From: an uncultured Steroidobacter sp.
GTDB taxonomy: Bacteria > Pseudomonadota > Gammaproteobacteria > Steroidobacterales > Steroidobacteraceae
Direction of reading: 5' to 3'
NCBI RefSeq assembly: GCF_937958065.1
Contig: NZ_CALFXI010000002.1
Coordinates: forward strand, 186,001-250,000
Length of the DNA stretch: 64,000 nucleotides
The notes under the pieces are model-generated. The model ran no database searches. It had not been told where the DNA came from and saw nothing but the letters and a program-made list of their open reading frames with translations. The position numbers and the translations under genes are program-made. This document shows, one piece after another, positions 9,127 through 17,617 of this stretch (the first letter of the stretch is position 1; every line of letters begins with the position of its first letter).

Positions 9127-10631
9127 GCGTCCGTCGCCGCCTGGACGACGTTCTCCGCCGTCGCTTCACTTCGATCCAGCAAGGCACGCACACGACCGCG
9201 CCGCATGACCAGAATGCGGTCGGACATGCCGAGGATCTCCGGCAGCTCCGACGAGATCATCACGACCGCGTTGCCTCGCTGAGCAAAGGCGCTGGTCACG
9301 CCGTGCACCGTTGACTTTGCGCCAACGTCGATGCCTTTGGTCGGCTCGTCGAGAATCAGAACGCGCGGCGAGCGCGCCAGCCATTTCGCGATCACGACCT
9401 TCTGCTGATTGCCCCCGGACAAGTCCCCGACGCTCTGTTCGGGGCCGGTTGCCTTGATGCCGAGCGCGGCGATCCAGTGAGTCGCCAGCTCCGATTCACG
9501 ATGCTGGCTGCAGATGCCATTGCGGGCGAGCGACTGCAGATTCGTGAGTGCAACGTTGGCAGCAATGGAGAAAGGCAGGATCGCGCCTTGCTGCTGACGG
9601 TCTTCTGGAACATACGCGAGACCGTGACGGACCGCGTCCGCCGGCGTGGCAATCGAAACCGCCTTGCCGTCGACGTGAATCGAACCGCAATCTGGCGCGG
9701 TCAAGCCGAACAGGCACTGCGCCAGCTCGGTCCGGCCCGCGCCGACCAGCCCATAGATGCCGAGCGTCTCACCCTGGCGCACCGAGAATGAAACTTTGTC
9801 GAACTCGTGAGCGCGCGACAGGTTCTCGACGCGCAGCAACTCCTCGCCGAGCGCCGTTTCCCGTTTGGGGAACAGCTGCTCGACCGAGCGCCCCACCATC
9901 AGTCGAATCAGTTGCTCGCTGCCCGTCCCGGCAATCATGCCGTGGCCCACCGAGGTGCCGTCTCGAAAGACGACGTAGCGATCCGCCAGAGCGAAAATCT
10001 CTTCGAACTTGTGACTGATGAACAGCAGCGCGCAGCCGGCCTCGCGCAGTCGCCGGACGATGCGGAACAAGTCGTCCGCCTCGCGATGTGATAAAGCTGC
10101 CGTCGGCTCATCGAGAATCAGCACGCGCGCCTCGCTGGTCAATGCGCGAGCGATTTGCACGATGTGCTTCTGGGCGACGCTGAGCTGACCGGCAGGCAGA
10201 TCCGGCGAGAATGAAACGTCCAGCTGGCGCAGGATTTCCGCCGCACGCGTTCGCATCTCGCGCCAGGCGATGAAACGTCCGATCCGGGGCCGCGAGCTGA
10301 CGAAGATGTTCTCGGCGACGGTCAGGTTGTCGAACACCACACATTCCTGATGCACGACGTTGATCCCGAGTTGCCGCGCATGCTCGGGATCGCGCACGCG
10401 GATCGGCCGGCCGTCGAGCAGCAGCTCACCGCCGTCGGGCTGATGGATGCCGCACAGGATCTTGACCAGCGTCGACTTGCCCGCGCCGTTTTCGCCGATC
10501 AACGCGGTGACCTGGCCCGGATACAACTCGAGATTGGCATCGCGCAGCGCGTGCGCGCCGCCGAACGATTTCCTCACCTGCGTGAGCGTGAGGATGGGTT
10601 GCGCCGGTGCCTGCTGGATCGCCGCCGCCAT
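9123..10631 (-). CDS. rhaT: Rhamnose ABC transporter ATPase RhaT (double nucleotide-binding domain)
   Basis: 502 residues from the ATG at 10629-10631, one base after the stop of rhaS. There are two ATPase domains in tandem, as in sugar importers of the RbsA type. The first has Walker A GENGAGKST, signature LSVAQKH and Walker B VLILDEPTAALS. The second lacks a classical Walker A Lys (YGLVGAGRTEL) but has signature LSGGNQQK and Walker B VLILDEPTKGIDV. That asymmetry is normal for the family. It powers import of the sugar bound by RhaS through RhaP/RhaQ. Note that E. coli uses the name RhaT for an unrelated proton symporter. Confidence 0.88.
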   Translation of the reverse strand: MAAAIQQAPAQPILTLTQVRKSFGGAHALRDANLELYPGQVTALIGENGAGKSTLVKILCGIHQPDGGELLLDGRPIRVRDPEHARQLGINVVHQECVVFDNLTVAENIFVSSRPRIGRFIAWREMRTRAAEILRQLDVSFSPDLPAGQLSVAQKHIVQIARALTSEARVLILDEPTAALSHREADDLFRIVRRLREAGCALLFISHKFEEIFALADRYVVFRDGTSVGHGMIAGTGSEQLIRLMVGRSVEQLFPKRETALGEELLRVENLSRAHEFDKVSFSVRQGETLGIYGLVGAGRTELAQCLFGLTAPDCGSIHVDGKAVSIATPADAVRHGLAYVPEDRQQQGAILPFSIAANVALTNLQSLARNGICSQHRESELATHWIAALGIKATGPEQSVGDLSGGNQQKVVIAKWLARSPRVLILDEPTKGIDVGAKSTVHGVTSAFAQRGNAVVMISSELPEILGMSDRILVMRRGRVRALLDRSEATAENVVQAATDA

Positions 10632-10632
10632 G

Positions 10633-11652
10633 TCAGAAGATCGCCGCGAATTGCTCGACGTTGCTCTGGTCGTAGATGAACGGCTTGGCCATGGCGCCGA
10701 TGCCCTCGGCATCGAAGCGCACGCTGCCCAGCCGTTCGAGCGAAATCGGCTGGCCGTTGTCGGGCGTCTCGCCGCGCGCCAGGCGGGCGGCGACTTGCGT
10801 GGTGGCATAGCCGAGATCGATCGGATTCCAGATCGCGAACTTCGGCACGACGCCCTTGCGCACGTAGCCGACCAGCTCGGACGGCAGGCCGAGCCCGGTG
10901 ACTGTCACTTTGCCGGTGAGGCCTTGATCCTCGATCGCCTTGGCCGCCGCAACGATGCCGACCGAGCTCAAAGAGATGATGACGGACAGATCCGGATGCT
11001 GCTTCACCAGCGCCACGGTTTCGCGATATGACTTGTCCGCGACGTCATCGCCGTAAACGACGCTGACGAACTGCAGGCCGGGATACTGCGGCAGGGCCTG
11101 CTTCATCTGCGCCAGCCAGGAATTCTGATTGGTCGATGTCGGCGTCGCCGAAACGACCGCAACCTTGCCCTTGCCGCCGGGGGCCAGCTCGGAGGCGAGC
11201 TGCGCGACTGTCTGGCCGATGAGCTCGTCCGACGAAGGTGCGAGATGCACTGCGCGACCCGCCTTCGCGACGGCGGAATCATAAGAAACGACTTTGATGC
11301 CCCGTTGCATCGCTCGCTGCAGCGTGGGCACCACGGCATCGGGATCGTTCGCCGAGATCGCAATGGCATCGACGCGCTGGGCGATCAGCGCGTTCAATGT
11401 TTCTATCTGCCCTTCGGCGGTCGGCGTGGTCGGGCCGGTGAAAATGATCTCGGCGTCGAGCGTGGCAGCGGCTTCATCCGCGCCCTTGTGAACGGCATCG
11501 AAGAAACCGTTACCCAGGCTCTTTGCGACGATGCCGATGCGCAGCTTGTCGCTGCCCTTGCCGTCAGTGGACGTCTGCGGCCGTTCGCCGCAGCCTGCGA
11601 CTACGACGGCGGCCAGCGCGACCGCGCCCACGAGCATTGCTCTTCTACGCAT
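10633..11652 (-). CDS. rhaS: Rhamnose-binding lipoprotein RhaS
   Basis: 339 residues from the ATG at 11650-11652, after GGGGGAT. A signal sequence ends in the lipobox VAGC with Cys21. The mature part begins LRIGIVAKSLGNGFFDAVHKG and continues with TPTAEGQIETLNALI and DAIAISANDPDAVVPTL, the pattern of periplasmic binding proteins of the ribose/autoinducer-2 class. It should deliver L-rhamnose to the RhaTPQ importer. It is 58 bp downstream of rhaR and first of the transporter genes, as in Rhizobium rhaRSTPQUK. This RhaS is not the AraC-type regulator of the same name in E. coli. Confidence 0.87.
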   Translation of the reverse strand: MRRRAMLVGAVALAAVVVAGCGERPQTSTDGKGSDKLRIGIVAKSLGNGFFDAVHKGADEAAATLDAEIIFTGPTTPTAEGQIETLNALIAQRVDAIAISANDPDAVVPTLQRAMQRGIKVVSYDSAVAKAGRAVHLAPSSDELIGQTVAQLASELAPGGKGKVAVVSATPTSTNQNSWLAQMKQALPQYPGLQFVSVVYGDDVADKSYRETVALVKQHPDLSVIISLSSVGIVAAAKAIEDQGLTGKVTVTGLGLPSELVGYVRKGVVPKFAIWNPIDLGYATTQVAARLARGETPDNGQPISLERLGSVRFDAEGIGAMAKPFIYDQSNVEQFAAIF

Positions 11653-11710
11653 TCACATCCCCCCGCATTCAGGCGACCGGCCGTTATTGGCCGTGCCGCC
11701 GCGCTCTCAA

Positions 11711-12514
11711 CTACGCGAGCTTCTGCAACTCGTCGTCCTCGGTCACCGAGGCGACGATCACTTTGATGCCCGCCGCTTTGAACACTTCCAGCTCTTCGGG
11801 TTTGGCGCCGTCGTCGGTGATGATGGTGGAGATCCGCTCCAGCCCCGTGACGATCATTGCCGACTTCTGGCGCAGCTTGCTGCTGTCGGCCATCACGATC
11901 ACATCCTCGGTGCGCTTCAACAGCTTGGTCTGGGCCTGCACGATCAACGGATCGGCTTCCATGATGCCGAAGCGGTTCAGGCCGTAGCAGCCGGTGAACA
12001 GCTTGTTGCCCCAGAAGTTCTCGATGGTGTCGTTGTCGAACGGGCTGAGCACGATGTTCTGCTCGCGGAAGATGGTGCCGCCCGGCAACGTGATGCGATT
12101 GCGGCTGGTGGCCAGCAGCTTGGCCGCGATCGGAAACGAATTCGTCAGGATGTCCAGATCGTGCTCGGCGAGAAATTCCACCAGGGCGAACGTGGTGGTG
12201 CCGCCATTGATGATGATGCTCTCGCCGGCGGTGATGAGCTCCGCCGCGGCGCGAGCGATGGCGCGCTTCTGCGGCACACTGATGTCCTGGCTCAACGAGA
12301 AGGGCATGCCCACCAGGTGCGGCTGATGCCGTGGCCGCACCGCTTCGGCGCCCCCGCGAATGCGTTTGACTTCGCCGCGCTCGGCCAGCGTGTTGATGTC
12401 GCGGCGAATGGTCGCCTCGGATGCGCCGAGCAAATCCAGCAGGTCGCCGACGCTCACGATGGAACGCTCTTCGACGAGCTTCAGAATCAGGCTATGGCGC
12501 TCACGTTCCAGCAT
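11711..12514 (-). CDS. rhaR: DeoR-family repressor of rhamnose catabolism, RhaR
   Basis: 267 residues from the ATG at 12512-12514, preceded by a strong AGGAGGT. The N-terminus carries the DeoR winged helix: VSVGDLLDLLGASEATIRRDI followed by LAERGEVKRIRGGA. The C-terminal sugar-phosphate sensing domain has the INGGTTTFALVEFL loop and a final segment with IITDDGAKPEEL, as in DeoR/GlpR proteins. It probably represses both its own operon and rhaDI until a phosphorylated intermediate appears. It is the first gene of the leftward operon and lies across a 163-bp region from rhaD. The operator candidates are listed separately. Confidence 0.85.
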   Translation of the reverse strand: MLERERHSLILKLVEERSIVSVGDLLDLLGASEATIRRDINTLAERGEVKRIRGGAEAVRPRHQPHLVGMPFSLSQDISVPQKRAIARAAAELITAGESIIINGGTTTFALVEFLAEHDLDILTNSFPIAAKLLATSRNRITLPGGTIFREQNIVLSPFDNDTIENFWGNKLFTGCYGLNRFGIMEADPLIVQAQTKLLKRTEDVIVMADSSKLRQKSAMIVTGLERISTIITDDGAKPEELEVFKAAGIKVIVASVTEDDELQKLA

Positions 12515-12556
12515 GGAACCTCCTAAAAGCAGTTTCGATCACCGCCTTTGCACGGC

Positions 12557-12595
12557 TGATCGATTATGCTCGCATCTGATTGTATATGATCGATT
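12557..12595. promoter_or_regulatory. Direct repeats, candidate RhaR operator
   Basis: The 9-mer TGATCGATT occurs at 12557-12565 and again at 12587-12595, exactly 30 bp apart (about three helical turns). The second copy sits inside an imperfect palindrome, ATATGA-TCGAT-TCGTAT. It also lies in the spacer of the likely rhaR promoter. Position between the two divergent rhamnose transcription units suggests operator sites for the DeoR-type RhaR. Binding is inference. Confidence 0.5.
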
Positions 12596-12606
12596 CGTAT
12601 GGTAAA
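12579..12606 (-). promoter_or_regulatory. Probable sigma-70 promoter of rhaR operon
   Basis: On the minus strand TTTACC (12601-12606) and TACAAT (12579-12584) are separated by 16 bp, close to the sigma-70 consensus. They point toward rhaR, whose start is about 65 bp downstream. The second operator repeat occupies the spacer, which would suit repression by occlusion. Confidence 0.45.
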
Positions 12607-12677
12607 CAGTCATTTCATCGCGTTGGCCACGATTTTTTATGCCCGAACGCGATCAAACCGACCGTGAGGGAGATTAG

Positions 12678-14798
12678 ATGAGTGTGGTTCAGCCGGTGCA
12701 AGCCGAGTTGTCTTCGTTGCTGGTCGAAAACCGCTGGAACGATGCGCTCGCGGCCGGAATGACGCCGGCGCAGCTGTTGCTGTATCGCTCCAATCTGCTC
12801 GGCTCCGACAAGCGCATTACCAACTTCGGTGGCGGCAATACCTCGGCCAAGGTCGTGGAAAAAGATCCGCTCACCGGCCAGGACGTGACGGTGCTGTGGG
12901 TGAAGGGCTCGGGCGGCGACCTGGGCACCATGAAGCTGGACGGCTTCGCCACCTTATATATGGACAAGTTCCTGTCGCTCGAACCGTTCTACCGGGGCAA
13001 GGACAGCGACAGTGTGCTGGTGCCGCTGTATTCGCACTGCACATTCAATCTGAATCCGCGCGCCGCGAGTATCGATACGCCGTTGCACGGTCTGGTCGAT
13101 CGCGCGCATGTCGATCACATGCACCCGGATGCTTTGATCGCCATCGCGGCCTCGGCTGACAGCAAAGCGCTGACCTGGGAAATCTATGGCGATGAGATCG
13201 GCTGGTTGCCGTGGATCCGTCCGGGGTACGAGCTGGGCCTGGCGCTGCGCAAGTTCACGCGTGAAAACCCCAAGGCGCGCGGTGTGGTGCTCGAAGCGCA
13301 TGGGGTTTTCACGTGGGCCGACACGTCGAAGGCGTGTTACGAGAACACACTCGATGTGATCAATCGTGCGACGCTGTGGCTGGCGGAGAAAAGCCGCGGC
13401 AAGCAGCCGTTCGGTGCGGCCAAGGTGCCAGCGCTGCCGGTGGAAAAGCGTCGAGAAGTTGCGGCGGCCATCATGCCGCGCATTCGTGGCTTGATTTCAG
13501 GCACGACGCGCAAGGTCGGTCACTTCGACGACAGCGCGGCGGTGCTGGAATTCGTAGGCAGCGAGAAACTGCAGGCGCTCGCCGATCTCGGCACGTCCTG
13601 TCCCGATCATTTCCTGCGCACGAAAATCTGGCCGCTGGTGTTGCCGTTCGATGCCGCGAACGAGTCGGCCGAGCAGTTTGCCCGGCGCGTGCAGCCGGCC
13701 ATCGAGCAATATCGCGAGCGTTACGCGGCTTATTACGAGCGTTGCAAGCGGCCCGGCTCGCCGAAGATGCGCGATCCGAACGCCGTCGTTTATCTGGTGC
13801 CGGGCGTCGGCATGATCACGTTCGCTGCCGACAAAGCCACCGCGCGCATTGCGGGCGAGTTCTATGTCAACGCAATCAATGTCATGCGGGGTGCCGCCGC
13901 GGTGTCGACATATCGCGGCCTGCCCGAGCAGGAAGCGTTCGATATCGAATATTGGGATCTGGAAGAAGCCAAGCTGCAGCGCATGCCCAAGCCGAAACCT
14001 CTGGCGGGTCGGGTTGCGCTCATCACGGGCGGCGCGGGAGGCATCGGGCTCGCGACTGCCCGGCGGTTGATGGACGAAGGTGCCTGCGTCGTGCTCTGTG
14101 ATATCGACCACGACGCCCTGAGCGAAGCCGAAGCGGAATTGAAAAGACAATACGGCAACGACGTGGTTGCCAGCAGCTGGGTCGATGTAACGCGAGAAGA
14201 CGCGGTCGTCGCGAGCTTTCGCGACAGTGCTTGGAAGTTCGGCGGGCTCGATATCTGTATTTCCAATGCGGGTATCGCGTCGGCATCGCCGGTCGATCAA
14301 ACCAGTCTCGCGACCTGGCAGAAGAACATGGACATCCTGTCCACCGGCTATTTCCTGGTCTCGCGCCAGGCGTTCCAGTTGTTGAAGACGCAGAACATCG
14401 GCGGCTCCATCGTGTTCATCGGCTCCAAGAACGCGCTGGCCGCCTCCCCCGGCGCCGCTGCTTACTGCACGGCCAAGGCTGCCGAGTTGCACCTCGCGCG
14501 ATGCCTGGCTTTGGAAGGTGCGCCGGCCGGTATCCGCGTGAATGTCGTGAATCCGGACGCCGTCTTGCGTGGCTCGCGGATCTGGCAGGGCGAGTGGGCT
14601 CAGCAGCGCGCCGAGCAGTACAAGACCAGCACCGACGAGCTCGAGTCGATCTACCGCGAGCGCAGCCTGCTCAAGCGCAGCGTGTTTCCGGAAGACGTGG
14701 CCGAAGCGGTCGCCTTCTTCGCGTCCGAACGCGCGTCGAAGTCGACTGGGAATATCATCAACGTCGACGCCGGTAACGCCGCCGCATTCACGCGCTGA
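12678..14798 (+). CDS. rhaD: Bifunctional rhamnulose-1-phosphate aldolase / short-chain dehydrogenase RhaD
   Basis: 706 residues from the ATG at 12678, after GAGGGAG. Residues about 1-400 are a class II aldolase domain with DHMHPDALIAIAAS and VLEAHGVFTW, which supply metal-ligand His residues. From about residue 440 a Rossmann short-chain dehydrogenase domain begins: VALITGGAGGIGLATA, then SNAG, then the catalytic YCTAK. The aldolase would split L-rhamnulose 1-phosphate into dihydroxyacetone phosphate and L-lactaldehyde. The dehydrogenase would oxidise the lactaldehyde, probably to lactate. This fusion is known from rhizobia and other bacteria and differs from the single-domain RhaD of E. coli. 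Confidence 0.92.
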   Translation: MSVVQPVQAELSSLLVENRWNDALAAGMTPAQLLLYRSNLLGSDKRITNFGGGNTSAKVVEKDPLTGQDVTVLWVKGSGGDLGTMKLDGFATLYMDKFLSLEPFYRGKDSDSVLVPLYSHCTFNLNPRAASIDTPLHGLVDRAHVDHMHPDALIAIAASADSKALTWEIYGDEIGWLPWIRPGYELGLALRKFTRENPKARGVVLEAHGVFTWADTSKACYENTLDVINRATLWLAEKSRGKQPFGAAKVPALPVEKRREVAAAIMPRIRGLISGTTRKVGHFDDSAAVLEFVGSEKLQALADLGTSCPDHFLRTKIWPLVLPFDAANESAEQFARRVQPAIEQYRERYAAYYERCKRPGSPKMRDPNAVVYLVPGVGMITFAADKATARIAGEFYVNAINVMRGAAAVSTYRGLPEQEAFDIEYWDLEEAKLQRMPKPKPLAGRVALITGGAGGIGLATARRLMDEGACVVLCDIDHDALSEAEAELKRQYGNDVVASSWVDVTREDAVVASFRDSAWKFGGLDICISNAGIASASPVDQTSLATWQKNMDILSTGYFLVSRQAFQLLKTQNIGGSIVFIGSKNALAASPGAAAYCTAKAAELHLARCLALEGAPAGIRVNVVNPDAVLRGSRIWQGEWAQQRAEQYKTSTDELESIYRERSLLKRSVFPEDVAEAVAFFASERASKSTGNIINVDAGNAAAFTR

Positions 14799-14869
14799 CG
14801 ATGGGCCGATTCCAAGCATGAGCTCGGGCCGGCTGCGCGGGCCGAGGTCATATCAGACGGGGGGATAGC

Positions 14870-16174
14870 ATGGCTGGCACTTACACCGATCCGCGCGATC
14901 GATCGTTCATCGCGGACGCCAATGCGAAACTGACCAAGGATCTCGATGCCGATTACGCCGCACTCGGCGCGATCCTGAGCCGTCGCGGCATCGATATCGA
15001 CGCGGTCACCGCGATGGTCGCGAACTTCGGCGTGGCCATTCCGTCCTGGGGCGTGGGCACCGGCGGGACTCGTTTCGCACGCTTTCCGGGTAGAGGCGAG
15101 CCTCGCAACGTGTTCGAGAAGCTGGAGGATTGCGCGGTCATTCATAGCCTGACCGGCGCCACGCCCACCGTGTCCTTGCATCTGCCCTGGGATCACACCG
15201 ACGACATGCCCGGGCTGCGTCAGCGCGCGACTGCGCTCGGGCTCGGTTTCGATGCGGTCAATTCGAATACGTTCCAGGATCGTCCCGGTCAGAAGCTTTC
15301 TTATAAGTTCGGCAGCCTCACGCACACCGACGCCGCCGTGCGCGCCCAGGCCGTCGAGCACAACGTCGAGTGCATTCGCATCGGTCAGCTGCTCGGCTCC
15401 AGGGCGTTGACCGTCTGGATCGGCGACGGCGCCAACTTTCCCGGCCAGCAACATCTGGGGCGCGCGTTCGAGCGCTATATCGAGTCGACCCGGCAGATCT
15501 ACGATGCGTTGCCGGCCGACTGGCGCATGCTCATCGAGCACAAGATGTACGAGCCGGCGTTCTATGCGACCGTGATTCAGGACTGGGGCAGCTCGCTGCT
15601 TGCCGCGCAGACGCTGGGGCCGAAGGCGTTCTGCCTGGTCGATCTCGGTCATCATGCACCGAATGTGAACATCGAGATGATCGTCTCGCGCCTGGTGCAT
15701 GCCCGCCGGCTGGGCGGTTTCCATTTCAACGATTCCAAGTATGGCGACGACGATCTGGACACCGGCTCGATCGATCCCTACCGGCTGTTCCTGGTGTTCA
15801 ACGAGCTGGTCGATGCGCAGTGGCGCCAGGTGCCGGATTTCAATCCGGCGCACATGCTGGACCAGTCCCACAATGTCACCGATCCCATCGAGAGTCTGAT
15901 GACCAGCGCCATCGAGTTGCAGCGCGCCTATGCACAGGCGCTGCTGGTGGACCGACAGGTGCTTGCCGATTATCAGCAGCAGAACGACGCGTTGATGGCA
16001 TCGCAGACCTTGAAGCGCGCGTTCACCACCGACGTGCAGCCCATCCTGGCTCGCGCGCGACTGCAGAAAGGTGCGGCGATCGATCCCGTCGCTGCTTATC
16101 GCCGTAGTGATTATCGGCTCGAGTGTGCCAGCAAACGTCCGGCCACTCAGAGTTTTGGCGGCGGTATTGTGTGA
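14870..16174 (+). CDS. rhaI: L-rhamnose isomerase RhaI (rhizobial/Pseudomonas type)
   Basis: 434 residues from the ATG at 14870, preceded by GGGGGG seven bases upstream and 71 bp after rhaD. The protein has the xylose-isomerase-like barrel of the P. stutzeri type of rhamnose isomerase. Likely metal-binding residues lie in EHKMYEPAFYATVIQD, VDLGHHAPNVN and GGFHFNDSKYGDDDLD. It converts L-rhamnose to L-rhamnulose in the cytoplasm, the first intracellular step. Together with RhaK and RhaD it completes the pathway. It is not related in detail to E. coli RhaA. Probably co-transcribed with rhaD and controlled by RhaR. Confidence 0.9.
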   Translation: MAGTYTDPRDRSFIADANAKLTKDLDADYAALGAILSRRGIDIDAVTAMVANFGVAIPSWGVGTGGTRFARFPGRGEPRNVFEKLEDCAVIHSLTGATPTVSLHLPWDHTDDMPGLRQRATALGLGFDAVNSNTFQDRPGQKLSYKFGSLTHTDAAVRAQAVEHNVECIRIGQLLGSRALTVWIGDGANFPGQQHLGRAFERYIESTRQIYDALPADWRMLIEHKMYEPAFYATVIQDWGSSLLAAQTLGPKAFCLVDLGHHAPNVNIEMIVSRLVHARRLGGFHFNDSKYGDDDLDTGSIDPYRLFLVFNELVDAQWRQVPDFNPAHMLDQSHNVTDPIESLMTSAIELQRAYAQALLVDRQVLADYQQQNDALMASQTLKRAFTTDVQPILARARLQKGAAIDPVAAYRRSDYRLECASKRPATQSFGGGIV

Positions 16175-16338
16175 TTGTCGGGCCAGCTCGCTGACAGACT
16201 CATTCTAGTACGCGGCAACAGATGCCTGCCGAGCGCGGACTGGGTGCGCTGGCGGCAGCAATTCGTCGCTTAGCTGCTCCCAGGTCTCTGAATCTGGGCT
16301 ATATACTGCCGTCGCCGAAGCAGTGTGGATCCCAACGC

Positions 16339-17115
16339 TTGCGAACCGTCGTCGTCACCCGCTACGTCACTCCTTTGCGCGAAGGCGGTTCCGTGCCAGC
16401 CATCGTCGAAGCCGACGATGACGGCATGTATGTCATCAAGTGGCGTGGCGCCGGACAAGGCCCCAAAGCACTGATCGCCGAGCTGGTGGCAGGCGAGATC
16501 GGCCGCGCCGCCGGTTTGCCGGTGCCCGAGATCGTATTGATCGAGCTCGATCCGGATCTGGCGCGCACCGAACCCGATGTCGAGATCCAGGAAGTGATCC
16601 GCGCCAGCGCGGGGTGCAACGTGGCGCTCGATTATCTGCCGGGCGCGATCACGTTCGACCCCGTGGTGTTCCAGCCGGACGCGGCGCTCGCATCGAAGAT
16701 CGTCTGGTTCGATGCATTCGTAACCAACGTCGATCGCACCGCGCGCAACACCAACATGCTGATCTGGCATCGCCAGCTGCGTCTGATCGATCATGGCGCG
16801 GCTTTATACTTCCATCACTCCTGGACCCAATATCTGGAGCGCAGCCAGGATGCCTTTCCCATGATTCGCGATCATGTGCTGCTGCCGTTTGCGAACGGGC
16901 TCGACGAAGCGCACGAGTTCATGCTCGCGCGTCTGACTCCGGAGGTCGTTCGCGACATCGTCGGGTTGATTCCGGACGCGTTGTTGCGCGGTGATGCAAC
17001 TTTCTCCAGCGCGGCCGAGTATCGAAACGCGTACGCCGAATATCTGTTGCGACGGTTGCAGTCGCCGCATCTGTTTTTCACGGAGGTGAAGCGTGCGCGC
17101 TCCGTGCTCGTATGA
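16339..17115 (+). CDS. HipA-like kinase domain protein (HipA_2 type)
   Basis: About 258 residues if it starts at the TTG at 16339, where the conserved region begins (RTVVVTRYVTPLREGG). An ATG at 16222 in the same frame would add a poorly conserved leader. A TATACT at 16302-16307 resembles a -10 element and favours the later start. A kinase-like fold is visible: MYVIKWRGAGQGPKALIAEL with a nucleotide-binding Lys, VTNVDRTARNTNML as catalytic loop with Asp and Asn, and LIDHGAALYFHH in place of DFG. The key residues look intact. This family is related to the HipA toxin kinase but lacks HipA's N-terminal part, and no HipB antitoxin is adjacent. The DUF3037 gene overlaps its 3' end by 23 bp. Confidence 0.75.
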   Translation: MRTVVVTRYVTPLREGGSVPAIVEADDDGMYVIKWRGAGQGPKALIAELVAGEIGRAAGLPVPEIVLIELDPDLARTEPDVEIQEVIRASAGCNVALDYLPGAITFDPVVFQPDAALASKIVWFDAFVTNVDRTARNTNMLIWHRQLRLIDHGAALYFHHSWTQYLERSQDAFPMIRDHVLLPFANGLDEAHEFMLARLTPEVVRDIVGLIPDALLRGDATFSSAAEYRNAYAEYLLRRLQSPHLFFTEVKRARSVLV

Positions 17116-17479
17116 CTACGCCATCATTCGCGTCGTGCCTCGGGTCGAACGCGAAGAGTTCATGAACGTCGGCGTGATCGTCTCCTGTCCGGCGCTGGAG
17201 TACCTGGCTGCGCGCATCGAGCTGGACGAAGGGCGCCTGCTGGCGCTCGCCCCGGGGGTCGATCTCGAGCTGGTTCGTGAAAATCTCGCCAGCATTCCGG
17301 CCATCTGCGCCGGTTCGGGCCCCATCGGCCGGCTGACGCTGCGGGAGCGCTTCCACTGGCTGGTCGCGCCCCGGAGCACGATGATCCAGACATCGGCGGT
17401 GCATACGGGCCGCAGCGACGACCCGGCGCAGCTGATCGAGCAACTGCTGCGGAAAATGGTTCGTACCGGCGGGCGCTGA
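17093..17479 (+). CDS. DUF3037 family protein
   Basis: 128 residues from a GTG at 17093 with a near-perfect GGAGGTGA just upstream, inside the end of the HipA-like gene. The characteristic start YDYAIIRVVPRVEREEFMNV and GVIVSCPALEYLAARI identify DUF3037. Later, LIEQLLRKMV closes a short helical tail. Function is unknown in the family. The 23-bp overlap and the strong ribosome binding site inside the upstream gene imply tightly coupled expression with the HipA-like kinase. This gene pair recurs in other bacteria as far as I recall, so the two proteins probably act together. It could be a partner, regulator or substrate of the kinase. Confidence 0.8.
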   Translation: MRAPCSYDYAIIRVVPRVEREEFMNVGVIVSCPALEYLAARIELDEGRLLALAPGVDLELVRENLASIPAICAGSGPIGRLTLRERFHWLVAPRSTMIQTSAVHTGRSDDPAQLIEQLLRKMVRTGGR

Positions 17480-17617
17480 CGAATCTACTGATTGGTCATA
17501 AGCGGGCTGCAAAGCCTAAAATCCCGGTGAATTCATTGTTTCCTGCGGTTTCACCGCCGGATGTGTAAACTCGCGCGCCTTTGTCCCAGTCCGCGCCCGC
17601 GAAGTCCGAGGTTTTCC

